From a virus, in IMG/VR virus record IMGVR_UViG_3300003702_000016, positions 1 through 25,250 of that record: a DNA stretch of 25,250 bases. One strand, written 5' to 3'. Shown one piece after another: positions 8,004 to 14,944 of the stretch. The position numbers were made by a program, and so were the translations under genes. The notes under the pieces were generated by a model, which was not told the DNA's origin, did not search any database, and worked only from the letters and a program-made list of their open reading frames with translations. How positions within the stretch are numbered: position 1 is the first letter of the stretch; the number at the start of each line of letters is the position of its first letter.

Positions 8004-8333
8004 ATGGCAAATGCATTTAAGAATAGAACACTCAGGGCAGTAGGGACAAGTCCGGTGGATGTTGGAGCAGTAGTAGGCGGCAGCACCGAGACTACTCTTA
8101 TAGGGATGACTCTGGCTAATATAACTTCTGGGGTTATATCAGTTACTGCCACTCTGAATGATGGTTCTAACACTACGCATATAGTAAAAGATGCCCCGGT
8201 TCCAACTGGAGGTTCACTTATACTTCTCGGAGGGGATCAGAAGGTTGTGCTTATGACTGGGGATAAAGTAATAATAACCTCAAATACTGCATCAAGTGTG
8301 GATGTGATAATGAGTTTCTTGGAGATTACCTAA
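8004..8333 (+). CDS. Small beta-rich virion protein
   Basis: A 109-residue protein of a type I recognise from marine phage structural regions, with no firm named role. The start MANAFKNRTLRAVGT is followed by TTLIGMTLANITSGVISV, VKDAPVPTGGSLILLGGDQ and VVLMTGDKVIITSN, and it ends in VDVIMSFLEIT. The alternating hydrophobic pattern suggests a compact beta sandwich. It aligns with the 129-residue protein at 6208-6597. AAAGGA lies a few bases upstream of the ATG, and the stop overlaps the next ATG by one base. A fibre-associated or tail decoration protein is likely. Confidence 0.65.
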   Translation: MANAFKNRTLRAVGTSPVDVGAVVGGSTETTLIGMTLANITSGVISVTATLNDGSNTTHIVKDAPVPTGGSLILLGGDQKVVLMTGDKVIITSNTASSVDVIMSFLEIT

Positions 8334-10288
8334 TGGCATACTTAGGACGTAAAGGGGCAGCAGCTCCAATTAATGCAAGTGATATTCCAGACGATAGCAT
8401 AACGAGTGCTAAAATTCTTGCGGATGCTGTAGGTTCATCAGACCTTGCACCTGACATAGCACTAACAGGTGGTTCCGTTGGTATTCCTTCTGTTACTACT
8501 GCAAACCGGCCCGGAGAGTCTGGAGGAACAAATGCTTCTCAGACTGCTACTGTTGGTATGTTGATTTACAATTCCACCATTGGAATGTTGCAACAGTATA
8601 ATGCATCTGGATGGGCTTCAATAGACTCTCCACCTACAGTTACTTCACTCAATTATCCCGGTGATGATACTGCATTGGATACTGTTGGTGAATATAATGA
8701 TGCAACTTGTGATTATGATGATGATGAAACTATAACACATGATACTAATACAAAAATGGCTGTAGGAATGTCCGTTTCTGGTACAGGGATTCCAGTTGGG
8801 GCAACTATTGCTTCCGTTACAAGTACCACAGCATTTGAACTTAGTGCATCAACTACAGGTGGAGCAGTTACTAATGGTACATTAACCTTTAATACACAAA
8901 CACTCATAATTTCTGGTTCTAATTTTCAAGCAAGTCTAACTGTTACTATTGATGGTACTGCTCCAAGTACAGTCTCAAGAGATAGTTCAACTCAAATTAC
9001 TGTTACTGGTACTCCTGCAAAGACAGCAGGAACTAAGGTTGATGGTTTGGTAGTAACTAATCTAAGTGGTTTGTCGGCAAGTATTGATGTTGACTATAGT
9101 CCTTTACCCGGCTGGTCTTCTCCTGCATCTGGGAATCTTTTAAGTGATTTTAATGGATTAATTACTGAGATTGCCCTAACTGGAGGAGCTGATACAGTCT
9201 CTTATGCAATAACAACTGGTCAATTACCTACTGGTTTAACTATAGGAACTGTTGATGGAGATATTAATGGAACTATGAACGCTAGTGCCGCAACTTATAT
9301 TTTTACTGTTGATGCAATAGATGCACAGGCACAAAGTTCTCCAAGATTATTTAATATAATATCCAAAGGTGCATTACCTACTGGTGGAATAATATCAACT
9401 TATACTGGTTTTCGTGTTCACAAATTTATATCAGCAATGTCTCAGTCCTTTGATTTTGAATGCGATGGGGATTTAACAATTGGGTATGTTATTATTGCTG
9501 GTGGTGGAGGCGGTGGATGGGGAACTGGAGGCCGAGGCGGTGGAGGAGGAGCAGGAGGAATTAGATATAATACTGGAGCTATAGTGAATTATGCATTGGC
9601 TGCGGGTAGTTACACTATTGTAGTAGGTACAGGAGGAGGTGAAGCAACTGCTAGCAACGATAGGGGAGATAGTGGTCTTAATTCTTCTTTCGATAGTATC
9701 ATAGCATCTGGTGGTGGAGGTGGAGCAAGTGTCACTTCTCCGGGGACTGGCGGTGGAGATGGTGGTTCAGGTGGTGGAGGAGGAGCTTCTTCTGTTGATA
9801 GTCCGGGTTCTGGTAATGTAGGAAATCATACACCAGTAGAAGGATATGATGGCACACACGGTCAGTCCGGTAACTGGGCTGGTGGAGCCGGAGGCGGAGC
9901 CGGGGGTATTGGTACAGTTGGAGTTAGTAATCATACTGGTGGTAATGGTGGTGTAGGAGCTTCAACATTTGTTAATGGATCAGCTTCGGACACTGCCGAT
10001 TTTTTATGGTCTGCACAAGCTGGAACAAATTCTTCAAATGCAGCCACTTCTGGTTTAGGCTCTAATCCCGGTACACTTTATATTGCTGGTGGTGGGGGTG
10101 GAAGTTGTGATGCAGCCAACAATAATGGAGGTCTTGGTGGAAACGGTGGCGGTGGTCGATCTTTAAATGATGCATCTGACTCTGTTGAACCAGTTATAAA
10201 TACTGGTTCAGGTGGGTTTGGACAACGATCTGGTCAAGGAGATGGAACTGGAGCTAATGGAATAGTAATAATCAGATACGCAGTATAA
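8333..10288 (+). CDS. Multidomain adhesin fibre with glycine-rich tip
   Basis: A 651-residue modular fibre. Residues 1-60 are a fibre N-terminus (MAYLGRKGAAAPINASDI and SITSAKILADAVGSSDL). Residues 71-97 carry the 'GMLIYNSTIGMLQQYN...W' module shared with other fibres here. Residues 100-256 look like an IPT/TIG immunoglobulin-like domain (PPTVTSL, then TLIISGSNFQ and ITVTGTPAKTAGTKVDGLVV) interrupted at 120-187 by another small domain. Residues about 262-345 resemble a putative-Ig (He_PIG) domain (YAITTGQLPTGLTI). From about 375 to the end is a glycine-rich domain starting YVIIAGGGGGGWG and closing GIVIIRYAV. In other phages such domains pack as polyglycine helices at fibre tips and bind receptors. 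The start overlaps the previous stop (TAATG). Confidence 0.8.
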   Translation: MAYLGRKGAAAPINASDIPDDSITSAKILADAVGSSDLAPDIALTGGSVGIPSVTTANRPGESGGTNASQTATVGMLIYNSTIGMLQQYNASGWASIDSPPTVTSLNYPGDDTALDTVGEYNDATCDYDDDETITHDTNTKMAVGMSVSGTGIPVGATIASVTSTTAFELSASTTGGAVTNGTLTFNTQTLIISGSNFQASLTVTIDGTAPSTVSRDSSTQITVTGTPAKTAGTKVDGLVVTNLSGLSASIDVDYSPLPGWSSPASGNLLSDFNGLITEIALTGGADTVSYAITTGQLPTGLTIGTVDGDINGTMNASAATYIFTVDAIDAQAQSSPRLFNIISKGALPTGGIISTYTGFRVHKFISAMSQSFDFECDGDLTIGYVIIAGGGGGGWGTGGRGGGGGAGGIRYNTGAIVNYALAAGSYTIVVGTGGGEATASNDRGDSGLNSSFDSIIASGGGGGASVTSPGTGGGDGGSGGGGGASSVDSPGSGNVGNHTPVEGYDGTHGQSGNWAGGAGGGAGGIGTVGVSNHTGGNGGVGASTFVNGSASDTADFLWSAQAGTNSSNAATSGLGSNPGTLYIAGGGGGSCDAANNNGGLGGNGGGGRSLNDASDSVEPVINTGSGGFGQRSGQGDGTGANGIVIIRYAV

Positions 10289-10300
10289 AAGGAAACAAAT

Positions 10301-10963
10301 ATGGCATACATAGGTCAGGAACCCGGACAAGGAGTTGCTCAACGTAGCATCTTCACGGCAGTAGCCGTTACAGATACTGTTACTGCAGACGATAATTCTT
10401 TGCCCTTGAATTACACAGTAGGACAGGTGAGTGTTTACCTGAATGGTGTGAAGCAGGTAGTGGGGGATGACGTAGTTGCAAGCAACGGATCGACTTTGGT
10501 GTTCGATGATGACTATGCAATAGGTGATGTGATTGAGGTAATAGCACTCTCTGCATTCAGTCCTGCAGACACAGTACCTGCAACAGGAGGAACCTTCTCA
10601 GGTCAAGTTACTCTGCCATCTCCAGTAATCAACACAGGAGTCTCAGGATCAGCAATCCTTGATAGTGATGCAATGTCTGGTGTTTCTGCAACAACTCTTT
10701 CATCATCTGAGTCTATTAAGGCGTATGTAGATGCTTCAGGAGGAGTAGCTGGTATTTCAACATCAGCAAATGCAACTGCAATAACTATTGCGGCAGATGA
10801 GACTGTTACTCATGCAGAGATGGCAACTTTTTCTAAACTTTTGCAGAATCCAGATACAATATCTGCAAACATAACTATAGCATCAGGTTATAGTGCAATG
10901 GCAATCGGGCCAATTAATTTTACTGGAACAGTAGCAGTAAATGGTTTTTTAAGTATAGTTTAA
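10301..10963 (+). CDS. Tail fibre protein, N-terminal type
   Basis: A 220-residue fibre protein. The start MAYIGQEPGQGVAQRSIF resembles the MAYLG start of the preceding gene and is common in marine phage fibres. Residues 37-90 contain YTVGQVSVYLNGVKQVVGDD and FDDDYAIGDVIEVIAL, a recognisable phage fibre domain of the form 'G.v.VylNGvkq..g.Dy.a..G..i.F...l..gD.ievv.f'. A linker follows (TGGTFSGQVTLPSP, SSSESIKAYVDASG), then a beta-rich end of about 60 residues. No glycine-rich tip is present. The next gene supplies one, so the two might form one fibre assembled from separate chains; that is inference. AAAAGGAAAC lies just upstream of the ATG. Confidence 0.75.
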   Translation: MAYIGQEPGQGVAQRSIFTAVAVTDTVTADDNSLPLNYTVGQVSVYLNGVKQVVGDDVVASNGSTLVFDDDYAIGDVIEVIALSAFSPADTVPATGGTFSGQVTLPSPVINTGVSGSAILDSDAMSGVSATTLSSSESIKAYVDASGGVAGISTSANATAITIAADETVTHAEMATFSKLLQNPDTISANITIASGYSAMAIGPINFTGTVAVNGFLSIV

Positions 10964-10981
10964 TAATATAAGGAGCAAATT

Positions 10982-11653
10982 ATGGCAACTTTATCGGTAG
11001 GTGGAAACTTGTACAGAGGTTTTCATGGAATGACTGTAATTACAGCAACTGGAGCAACCACATGGAATAAACCTTCAGGTGTAACTGCAATTATGGTTTA
11101 TTTAACTGGAGGTGGAGGAGGAGGAGGTTCTGGAGAGTCTACTTTTAATTCCCTTGGATCAGGAGGAGCAGGAGGAACTGCAATAAAATGGATCACCTCT
11201 GGAATTGGTACAACTGAAACTGTAACGATTGGTACTGGTGGGCCCGGTGGTGCTGCTAGTGCTGGGAATAATGGTACAAGAGGTGTTACATCTTCTTTTG
11301 GTAGCCATTTTACAGCAACTGGAGGACACTATGGAGGTACTGCTGCACAGTTTGTTGCTTTTGGAGATAGTGAAAGAGGCAACGGAATAGGTGGAGACAT
11401 TAATTTATTTGGTGGAGATGGTCTGATTTATCAGGGAGGACTTTCAAGTAGTGATGAAGCTGGAGGAGGAGTTGGTGGTGGTTCATATTGGGGTAGTGGT
11501 GGTGGTGCTGGTGAAAGTACTGGTGCTTCTGCTGGTAGACCCGGTAGAGCTTATGGAGCAGGAGGAGGTGCAGGTGATCATGATGGTGGTAGTCAATACG
11601 GTGGTGGTGGTGCTGGCAAATCTGGTATTTGTGTAATCTATATGTATGTGTAA
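10982..11653 (+). CDS. Glycine-rich tip protein
   Basis: A 223-residue protein that is almost entirely a glycine-rich domain. After a short lead, VTAIMVYLTGGGGGGGSGES begins the domain, with further GAGG, GPGG, GGGVGGGS and GGGAGKS runs, and it closes with SGICVIYMYV. This is the same architecture as the C-terminal domains at 8333-10288 and 11705-12967, but without a fibre shaft. Comparable standalone glycine-rich adhesins (gp38-type tips of T-even-like phages) attach to the end of a separate fibre and read the receptor. By analogy it could cap another fibre in this block. AAGGAG upstream of the ATG is a strong ribosome binding site. Confidence 0.7.
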   Translation: MATLSVGGNLYRGFHGMTVITATGATTWNKPSGVTAIMVYLTGGGGGGGSGESTFNSLGSGGAGGTAIKWITSGIGTTETVTIGTGGPGGAASAGNNGTRGVTSSFGSHFTATGGHYGGTAAQFVAFGDSERGNGIGGDINLFGGDGLIYQGGLSSSDEAGGGVGGGSYWGSGGGAGESTGASAGRPGRAYGAGGGAGDHDGGSQYGGGGAGKSGICVIYMYV

Positions 11654-11704
11654 TTTATATGTATAAGTAAAGGTAAAAATAATGATAACCCAAAGGAGTA
11701 ACCC

Positions 11705-12967
11705 ATGAGCAGAGCACGAATCCTAGCAGACTACGTTAGTTCAGGTGATGAACTGGCAGATAAGCTCGATCTTTCTGGTGGGGCAATGACTGGAGCAATC
11801 ACCACTAACTCAACCTTTGATGGAGTGGATGTTGCTACGAGAGATGCTACCTTAACAAGTACAACTACTCTAGCTACTGCTGCTGCACCAAAGGCTAGTC
11901 CAATATTCACAGGAGTTACAACAGCCGCATCTCTCGTCCTCACACCCGGCTCTGCTCCTGCTACAACAGAAGGAGCAATTTATTATGATTCTGCAACTGA
12001 TGCAGTTAAGATTCGTGCTTCAACAGCTTGGGAACAACTAAGTAATAAGTTTACTGCCTCTGGTGGTACTGAAACAACATATTCATCAGGTGGCATTAAT
12101 TATAAAGTTCATACATTTACGACATCAAGTTTTTTTATTCCGGTCACAGCCGGCTCTATAGATGTGCTTATAGTTGCTGGAGGAGGAGGAGGAGAACAAA
12201 AAAATTCTTCTGGTGGAGCAGGTGGAGGAGGAGTGCTTCATTATACACACATGGCAGTCTCTGCCCAATCTTATACTATAGAAATTGGTGATGGTGGAGC
12301 TGGAGGCGTTGGATTCGCAGGAGCAGCTGCAACAAATGGGGAAAATACAATTGCTTTTGGTTCAACAGCATATGGAGGTGGTGTTGGTGGTCACAGAGAT
12401 TCTGGCACAGCCCCAACAGCTGGTGGTTCAAGTGGTGGTTGTGGAGGGCCAAGTGGAAACAGCAATCAAACTTCCCCAGCAGCCACCCAAACAGACAGAA
12501 CTGCTCAAGGGGGTATTTGGTATGGCAATATTGGAGGAACCAGTGCTGCGGCCCAAAACTATGAAGCCTCTGGTGGTGGAGGAGCAGGAGCAGTAGGTCT
12601 GAATGGTGTGTATGCCACTACTGCTGGTGCCGGAGGTGCTGGAATTCAAATAAATATAGATGGTAATAATTATTATTGGGCAGGCGGTGGAGGAGGTTGT
12701 GGTTATGATGAACCAAATGGTAATGGTGGTATCGGTGGCGGTGGTGGTGGTGCTACCCACTTTGCAGGTTCCTACCAAACCAATGGAACAGGTGGTGGCA
12801 GTGCTATAAATTCGGGTACAGCAGGTAATTGGAGCTCCACATCCTCTGACTGTTATGGCGGTAGTGGAGGTGCTAATTCAGGTGGTGGTGGTGGCGGTAG
12901 TTATTACAATTCTGCTACAGGTGGTACTGGTGGATCAGGTATAGTAATTGTGAGGTATGTAGTATGA
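11705..12967 (+). CDS. Tail fibre with glycine-rich tip
   Basis: A 420-residue fibre. Residues 1-60 hold a fibre N-terminus: SRARILADYVSSGDELADKL, then LSGGAMTGAITTNSTFDGVD, a 'GG.mtG.i' fibre repeat. Residues 87-113 contain the 'G.IYYDSATDAVKIR..taW' module shared with the fibres at 6597 and 8333. From about 150 to the end is a glycine-rich tip domain that begins with IDVLIVAGGGGGEQ and closes with GIVIVRYVV, nearly the same closing strand as at 10288. AAAGGAG six bases before the ATG gives a strong start. The stop overlaps the next gene as ATGA. A receptor-binding tail fibre is the natural reading; the target is unknown. Confidence 0.8.
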   Translation: MSRARILADYVSSGDELADKLDLSGGAMTGAITTNSTFDGVDVATRDATLTSTTTLATAAAPKASPIFTGVTTAASLVLTPGSAPATTEGAIYYDSATDAVKIRASTAWEQLSNKFTASGGTETTYSSGGINYKVHTFTTSSFFIPVTAGSIDVLIVAGGGGGEQKNSSGGAGGGGVLHYTHMAVSAQSYTIEIGDGGAGGVGFAGAAATNGENTIAFGSTAYGGGVGGHRDSGTAPTAGGSSGGCGGPSGNSNQTSPAATQTDRTAQGGIWYGNIGGTSAAAQNYEASGGGGAGAVGLNGVYATTAGAGGAGIQINIDGNNYYWAGGGGGCGYDEPNGNGGIGGGGGGATHFAGSYQTNGTGGGSAINSGTAGNWSSTSSDCYGGSGGANSGGGGGGSYYNSATGGTGGSGIVIVRYVV

Positions 12968-13284
12968 GTCATTTTGCAAAAATAGATAAAGATAATATAG
13001 TCACAAGAGTAATTGTAGCAGAACAGGATTTTATTAATTCTGGTGTAGTTGGAGATTCATTTCTATGGATACAAACTAGCTACAATAATAACTTTCGTAA
13101 ACAGTATGCTGGAGTTGGATACACATACGATAAAGTAAACGATGTATTCATTTCACCAAAGCCTTATGCATCATGGGCATTGGATGCCTCATTCGATTGG
13201 CAACCTCCTACTGCAATGCCAGATGATGATAAGAGATATAGTTGGAATGAAGACACACAAGCATGGGATGAATATGAACAATAG
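12964..13284 (+). CDS. Conserved small phage protein (MSHFAKI type)
   Basis: A 106-residue protein. I recognise the overall pattern from cyanophage and other marine phage genomes: MSHFAKIDKDNIVTRVIVAE, WIQTSYNNNFRKQYAG, YTYDKVNDVFISPKPYASW and a Trp-rich acidic end (YSWNEDTQAWDEYEQ). It is usually annotated as hypothetical or structural and often lies near fibre genes. There is no signal peptide or membrane helix. The ATG overlaps the stop of the glycine-rich fibre (ATGA), so it is likely co-translated with it. A fibre accessory or virion protein is plausible. The exact role is unknown. Confidence 0.75.
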   Translation: MSHFAKIDKDNIVTRVIVAEQDFINSGVVGDSFLWIQTSYNNNFRKQYAGVGYTYDKVNDVFISPKPYASWALDASFDWQPPTAMPDDDKRYSWNEDTQAWDEYEQ

Positions 13285-13335
13285 TAGTCACATAGAACCT
13301 TGAAAATTAGAAGTACAACTACGAAATTGCAATGA

Positions 13336-13641
13336 ATGAAAGTCCACAGATCACTACTAGGCGGAGGTGGTAATGCACTTGAGAACAGAAAGCTCCTTAA
13401 TTTCTGGGCACGTTTCATTATATCGATTGCCAATGCGTTTACGTTTCTTGTTCTATTGTATCTACTGTTCTTTTCGGAGGTTAAGGAATCAAGCCGGGAC
13501 TTGGTTAATATTCTCTGCGGGGCGTATGTGGCAGTCCTTGCCAAGAGCACAGATTATTGGTTTCGTGAAAAGAAAGATCACGAACATGAAGAAGAAATGG
13601 AAGCAAGCAAGGGGAGATATAAATTAAAAAAAGGAAAGTAA
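13336..13641 (+). CDS. Two-helix membrane protein, holin candidate
   Basis: A 101-residue membrane protein that opens the lysis block. Two hydrophobic helices are visible, at about 24-47 (FWARFIISIANAFTFLVLLY) and 57-75 (LVNILCGAYVAVLAKSTDYW). A highly charged tail follows (REKKDHEHEEEMEASKG, then a Lys-rich end). Two helices and a charged cytoplasmic tail fit a class II-type holin, the protein that permeabilises the inner membrane to release or activate the endolysin. An M15 peptidase lies about 0.9 kb downstream. The start is uncertain: the ATG at 13336 has a poor ribosome binding site, while the good GGAGG at 13363-13367 precedes an ATG in another, less convincing frame. The holin function is inferred. 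Confidence 0.65.
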   Translation: MKVHRSLLGGGGNALENRKLLNFWARFIISIANAFTFLVLLYLLFFSEVKESSRDLVNILCGAYVAVLAKSTDYWFREKKDHEHEEEMEASKGRYKLKKGK

Positions 13642-13644
13642 AAC

Positions 13645-13803
13645 ATGGGACTAATGCAAAAGTTTAAGGATATGTTTTTTCAACCGGATGTTTCAGATCA
13701 GGAAAGAATAGACAGGTGGCATAGAGAAATTGATGAAGCAGACAGGTTAAAGGAACTTCATCGTCAGTCACGTAAACAAATCAGTAAAAAAAGAAAACGA
13801 TAA
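13645..13803 (+). CDS. Small basic protein, 52 residues
   Basis: A short gene with a strong ribosome binding site (AAGGAAAG at 13631-13638, inside the end of the preceding gene) and an ATG three bases after that gene's stop. The product starts MGLMQKFKDMFFQPDVSD, continues as an amphipathic charged helix (RIDRWHREIDEADRLKEL) and ends very basic (SRKQISKKRKR). No membrane segment is seen. It sits between two membrane-protein genes of the lysis block, so a regulatory or holin-associated role is possible, but the function is unknown. Confidence 0.6.
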   Translation: MGLMQKFKDMFFQPDVSDQERIDRWHREIDEADRLKELHRQSRKQISKKRKR

Positions 13804-13819
13804 CTTTTAGAGATACATT

Positions 13820-14098
13820 ATGGGATCAGTTAATGGCACAATGTCAGCAGTGGCCGAACACAGTTTAGTGAAAGCAGCCACACCATTCGTGGTGGCAGCC
13901 CTTATAGGAGTGACAGGTTGGGGTTTTTCGTCCATTATGTCCCTTCAACAAGACATGAAACTTTTAAGGGATGGGTCTATACATAACCTTGAAGAAAAAG
14001 TAGATGGGCTATCTGTAAGAATTGATGAGATGAACAAAACACTAACTGATCTAAGGGTTTCATTGGGGGGCCGTGCCCGTGCAGGTCTCGATCTTTAA
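13820..14098 (+). CDS. Membrane-anchored coiled-coil, i-spanin candidate
   Basis: A 92-residue protein with one hydrophobic helix at about 20-42 (ATPFVVAALIGVTGWGFSSI). Heptad-like helices follow (NLEEKVDGLSVRIDEMNKTL), then a short end. A single N-terminal anchor and an outward coiled coil match the plan of inner-membrane spanins (Rz type). The next gene, a small lipoprotein, starts inside its end with a 26-base overlap, recalling Rz/Rz1 pairs. It lacks the long periplasmic helix of classical Rz and is rather short, so a holin or antiholin-like protein is an alternative. An internal ATG at 13841 could also be used. The spanin call is inferred from topology and gene order. Confidence 0.5.
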   Translation: MGSVNGTMSAVAEHSLVKAATPFVVAALIGVTGWGFSSIMSLQQDMKLLRDGSIHNLEEKVDGLSVRIDEMNKTLTDLRVSLGGRARAGLDL

Positions 14099-14273
14099 GT
14101 TAATTATTCTGGTACTATTACTAACTGGTTGTTCAACAGTATCCGAGGTAAGTTTGGGATATTGGGTTGATGAAAGGCCATACAGGGGGACTTTGGAAAA
14201 GAATAAATTTCATCTAAAACCTTATTGGCAGTGTGTGGAGGTTTTTACACCATATATAAACAAGGAATGTTAA
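14073..14273 (+). CDS. Small lipoprotein, o-spanin candidate
   Basis: A 66-residue protein starting at GTG 14073, in another frame within the end of the preceding gene. The N-terminus is a lipoprotein signal: basic lead, IILVLLL, then lipobox LLTGC with Cys19 as the probable lipidated residue. The mature part is 48 residues, with VSLGYWVDERPYRGT and a CVEVFTPYINKEC end, so two further Cys could form a disulfide. Outer-membrane spanins (Rz1) are short lipoproteins encoded overlapping the inner-membrane partner, as here, but classical ones are Pro-rich and this one is not. The G-rich stretch just before the GTG may act as ribosome binding site. The lipoprotein nature is well supported; the spanin role is inference. 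Confidence 0.55.
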   Translation: MPVQVSIFKLIILVLLLTGCSTVSEVSLGYWVDERPYRGTLEKNKFHLKPYWQCVEVFTPYINKEC

Positions 14274-14285
14274 TAAAGGAGAACT

Positions 14286-14462
14286 ATGATAGGTCTATTA
14301 GCCCCATTAATTGGCGGTGCAGTTAAGACAATGTGCATGAGTATGCTCTCTGAGCAGCTTCTCAAACAGGTAATACTGATACTTCTAAGACGTTTGGTAG
14401 AGTCAACAGAGAATGATGTAGATGACAAGATACTGGCGGCTTATGAGAAAAGTATTATCTGA
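14286..14462 (+). CDS. Small helical protein, 58 residues
   Basis: A short gene with an excellent ribosome binding site (AAAGGAGA just upstream of the ATG). The product begins with a hydrophobic stretch, MIGLLAPLIGGAVKTM, then an amphipathic helix (LLKQVILILLRRLVES) and an acidic end NDVDDKILAAYEKSII. The 'VDDkil' ending is familiar from small proteins near phage lysis genes, but I cannot name the family. It may be membrane-associated, and a lysis accessory role is possible from its position just before the M15 peptidase. Confidence 0.6.
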   Translation: MIGLLAPLIGGAVKTMCMSMLSEQLLKQVILILLRRLVESTENDVDDKILAAYEKSII

Positions 14463-14531
14463 TAAAGCCCCCCCAAAGGTTTTATCCTACTCCGAAGAAC
14501 ATTCTTTAAATTTTTAATAGGGTGGATAACT

Positions 14532-14924
14532 ATGTGGAATTTTAAAAATATAATAAAATCATTTACCTTTGATGAGATGGCATGTCAGAACTGCAGGCAC
14601 TGTGGAGGTGTATCTGATATGAATGAACACTTTATGATGAAGCTTCAGAATCTTAGAGATTCATGTAAGTTTCCTTTGCCAGTTAATTCCGGGTTCCGTT
14701 GTGCCCAAAAAAATATTGATTGTAATGGACACGTGGGTAGTGCTCATCTAACAGGGGAAGGAGCAGATTTACGAGTAGATAGAGACAAGGCAAGAGTTGT
14801 TATACAGAAAGCAATTGAAATGGGGTTTTCAGTAGGTATTCAGCAGAGGGGTAATTCCAGGTTTATTCATGTTGATACTAAAATAAGAAAATCAGGTAAA
14901 GCTAACCTATGGAGCTATGCTTGA
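14532..14924 (+). CDS. M15-family peptidase, probable endolysin
   Basis: A 130-residue zinc peptidase of the M15 type (D-Ala-D-Ala carboxypeptidase or L-Ala-D-Glu endopeptidase), which cuts peptide bonds in peptidoglycan and probably acts as the phage endolysin. Residues 50-58 hold PVNSGFRC. The zinc signature is SAHLTGEGADLRV with His72 and Asp79, and FIHVDT near the end supplies His113 and acidic Asp115. This matches the family's S.H..G.A.D and H.D motifs at the expected spacing, in a short single-domain protein. The start has three close cysteines (CQNCRHC at 18-24). There is no signal peptide, so export would need the holin. AGGGTGG precedes the ATG. A virion-associated peptidase is the alternative. 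Confidence 0.85.
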   Translation: MWNFKNIIKSFTFDEMACQNCRHCGGVSDMNEHFMMKLQNLRDSCKFPLPVNSGFRCAQKNIDCNGHVGSAHLTGEGADLRVDRDKARVVIQKAIEMGFSVGIQQRGNSRFIHVDTKIRKSGKANLWSYA

Positions 14925-14944
14925 AATGGGGATGGAGATTAAAT

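Noticed and set aside
12285-12778. Open frames of 103 and 116 codons on both strands within the glycine-rich tip at 11705
   Set aside because: GGT/GGA tracts give long stop-free stretches in other frames; the products are low-complexity Val/Glu/Gln or Thr/Ser runs.
5814-13284. Diversity-generating retroelement acting on the fibre genes
   Set aside because: The tropism-determinant-like start at 5814 suggested it, but no reverse transcriptase, template repeat or lectin-type variable end is visible in the window.
13367-13627. Alternative frame of 86 codons over the holin candidate
   Set aside because: It has a good ribosome binding site for ATG 13373, but the product lacks clean membrane helices, while the 13336 frame has two. 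The start conflict is kept as a finding.
14463-14531. Possible terminator between the 58-residue gene and the peptidase
   Set aside because: The only hairpin is a 5-bp AAGAA/TTCTT pairing with a two-base loop and no GC-rich stem, too weak to call, although T-rich sequence follows.
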